This document shows, in pieces, positions 6,199 through 7,189 of a stretch of 7,189 nucleotides of DNA (positions are counted from its first letter, which is position 1; every line of letters starts with the position of its first letter). The position numbers and the translations under genes were made by a program. Source of the DNA: Lachnospiraceae bacterium (GTDB taxonomy: Bacteria; Bacillota; Clostridia; Lachnospirales; Lachnospiraceae); the NCBI GenBank assembly GCA_003535955.1, contig DPZM01000141.1:1-7189 (forward strand), given 5' to 3'. The notes beneath the pieces are model-generated. The model was not told where the DNA came from. It searched no databases and was given only the letters and a program-made list of their open reading frames with translations.

Positions 6199-7143
6199 TT
6201 ACAGCAGGTACTTCTCGATCGCGTACACGGCATTTGCTCCGTCCGCAACCGCCGTGACAACCTGCCTGAGTGATTTGGCCCGAAGGTCGCCTGCCACATA
6301 AACGCCCGGAATGTTGGTCGCGCCGTCTTCGCCCGCAATGACATAGCCCTTGGCATCCATGAGGAGTTCGCCTTCCTTAAGCTCATCCTTGTTCTGCTTG
6401 CCTGTTATATAGGAAGAATTGGGGTCGTTTCCGACAGCGATAAACACGCCGTTAACATCAATTTCCTTAACCGACCCGTCCTTAACGTTTTTAACCTTAA
6501 CCTTCTCAACCGAGCCCACGCCCTCAATCTCCTCTACAACGCTGTCCCACACGGGTTCTACATTCTCACATGCAAAGAGCGCGGTCTGCAGGGTCTTGGT
6601 GGCACGCAGTTCGTTTCTTCTATGTATTATATAGACCTTGGCGCAGCCCCTTGCTAAGAAGATCGCATCCTCAACAGCCACGTCTCCGCCGCCGACAACC
6701 GCAACGGTCTTTTTCTTAAAGAAGGCTCCGTCGCAGGTTGCGCAGTAGGACACGCCCATGCCCGCAAGCTCTTCCTCACCCTTAACCTTAAGCTTTCCGG
6801 GTGAGTTACCCGTAGCAAGTATAAGGGCCCTTGCTTCATAGTCACCCTTGTCTGTCTTAACCTTCTTAACATCTCCGGCAAGTTCAAGGCCTGTTATATC
6901 GGCCGTGATCCTCTCGGTTCCGTAATTATCCACATGCTCCGACATCTTGGTCGCAAGATCCATGCCGGACAATCCCGGCAGTCCCGGATAGTTGTCAATC
7001 TCGTAGGTGTTGATTATCTGGCCGCCGCTTATGTAATTCTTCTCTATAAGAAGCACATCAAGCTCAGCCCTTTTGGCATATATTGCAGCGGTGAGTCCCG
7101 CAGGTCCCGCACCTGCAATAATAAGATCGTATACTTTACCCAT
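6199..7143 (-). CDS. trxB: Thioredoxin reductase (NADPH, FAD)
   Basis: This flavoenzyme passes electrons from NADPH through FAD and a redox-active disulfide to thioredoxin in the cytoplasm. The 314-residue length fits the low-molecular-weight bacterial type. FAD binding is shown by GAGPAG (11-16) and by GVYVAGDLRAKSLRQV near the C-terminus. The active-site disulfide is CATC (134-137). The NADPH domain has GGGDVAVEDA (151-160) and HRRNELRA (174-181), whose arginines bind the 2'-phosphate and so favour NADPH. The common Ser/Thr after GGGD/N is Val155 here, a mild oddity. I chose ATG 7143 because AGGAG (7149-7153) is 5 nt upstream and the protein then opens MGKVYDLIIAG. An in-frame ATG at 7179 would start inside a repeat element. 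No thioredoxin gene is visible nearby. The gene ends in its own terminator. Confidence 0.95.
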   Translation of the reverse strand: MGKVYDLIIAGAGPAGLTAAIYAKRAELDVLLIEKNYISGGQIINTYEIDNYPGLPGLSGMDLATKMSEHVDNYGTERITADITGLELAGDVKKVKTDKGDYEARALILATGNSPGKLKVKGEEELAGMGVSYCATCDGAFFKKKTVAVVGGGDVAVEDAIFLARGCAKVYIIHRRNELRATKTLQTALFACENVEPVWDSVVEEIEGVGSVEKVKVKNVKDGSVKEIDVNGVFIAVGNDPNSSYITGKQNKDELKEGELLMDAKGYVIAGEDGATNIPGVYVAGDLRAKSLRQVVTAVADGANAVYAIEKYLL

Positions 7144-7170
7144 ATCTTCTCCTCTCCATTTTATCGCGGA

Positions 7171-7189
7171 TGAGGACATGGGGACGGTT
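7171..7189. repeat. Left part of a second REP-like palindrome, cut by window end
   Basis: TGAGGACATG (7171-7180) is followed by GGGACGGTT (7181-7189), repeating the GGGGACGGTT core of the element at 4164-4191 but with a different arm. If it is the same kind of element, the complementary arm CATGTCCTCA should follow just outside the window. It lies directly upstream of the trxB ribosome site. Confidence 0.5.

Noticed and set aside
7158..7163. TAAAAT as a trxB -10 box
   Set aside because: No acceptable -35 is found 16-18 nt upstream within the window and the region overlaps the repeat. The true promoter probably lies outside.

Overview
This 7.2 kb window looks like chromosomal DNA from an anaerobic, butyrate-type Firmicute, most likely Lachnospiraceae (Butyrivibrio/Roseburia-like). 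The evidence is protein flavour rather than a marker gene: a biosynthetic-type acetyl-CoA acetyltransferase behind a near-perfect Rex operator, a long-form ribosome hibernation factor, a clostridial TrxB, an NlpC/P60 wall hydrolase with SVSGN-type repeats, strong purine-rich ribosome sites and sigma-A promoters with 17-nt spacers. The genus assignment is an inference.

All five genes lie on the minus strand, so they read from high to low coordinates. trxB (7143-6199) encodes NADPH-dependent thioredoxin reductase and ends in a hairpin terminator at 6143-6181. A roughly 290-nt control region follows, with a strong promoter and two OmpR-family (WalR/PhoP-like) direct-repeat boxes. Next is a secreted NlpC/P60 endopeptidase with two SH3b-like domains (5905-4319). 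A 222-nt gap then holds a terminator-like hairpin, a palindromic REP-like element and a promoter. It leads into a 725-residue membrane HD-GYP protein (4096-1919), a predicted cyclic-di-GMP phosphodiesterase with an unusual multi-pass N-terminal membrane domain. Its stop is 80 nt from the start of hpf (1838-1311), which has its own extended -10 promoter and a terminator at 1224-1274. The 345-nt gap after hpf holds that terminator, a structured element flanked by 12-nt direct repeats, and then a consensus extended -10 promoter plus Rex operator driving the thiolase gene (965-1, cut by the window edge).

The genes are mostly separate transcription units, not one operon. Their common themes are redox state (TrxB, and Rex control of thiolase), envelope maintenance (NlpC/P60) and slow-growth or signalling responses (HD-GYP, HPF). 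The least ordinary material is intergenic: the direct-repeat-flanked structured element at 1068-1221, two copies of a palindromic element with the core GGGGACGGTT (4164-4191, and one cut by the window end at 7171-7189), and the paired OmpR-type boxes before the wall hydrolase. I saw no RNA genes of known class, no CRISPR array and no transposase gene.
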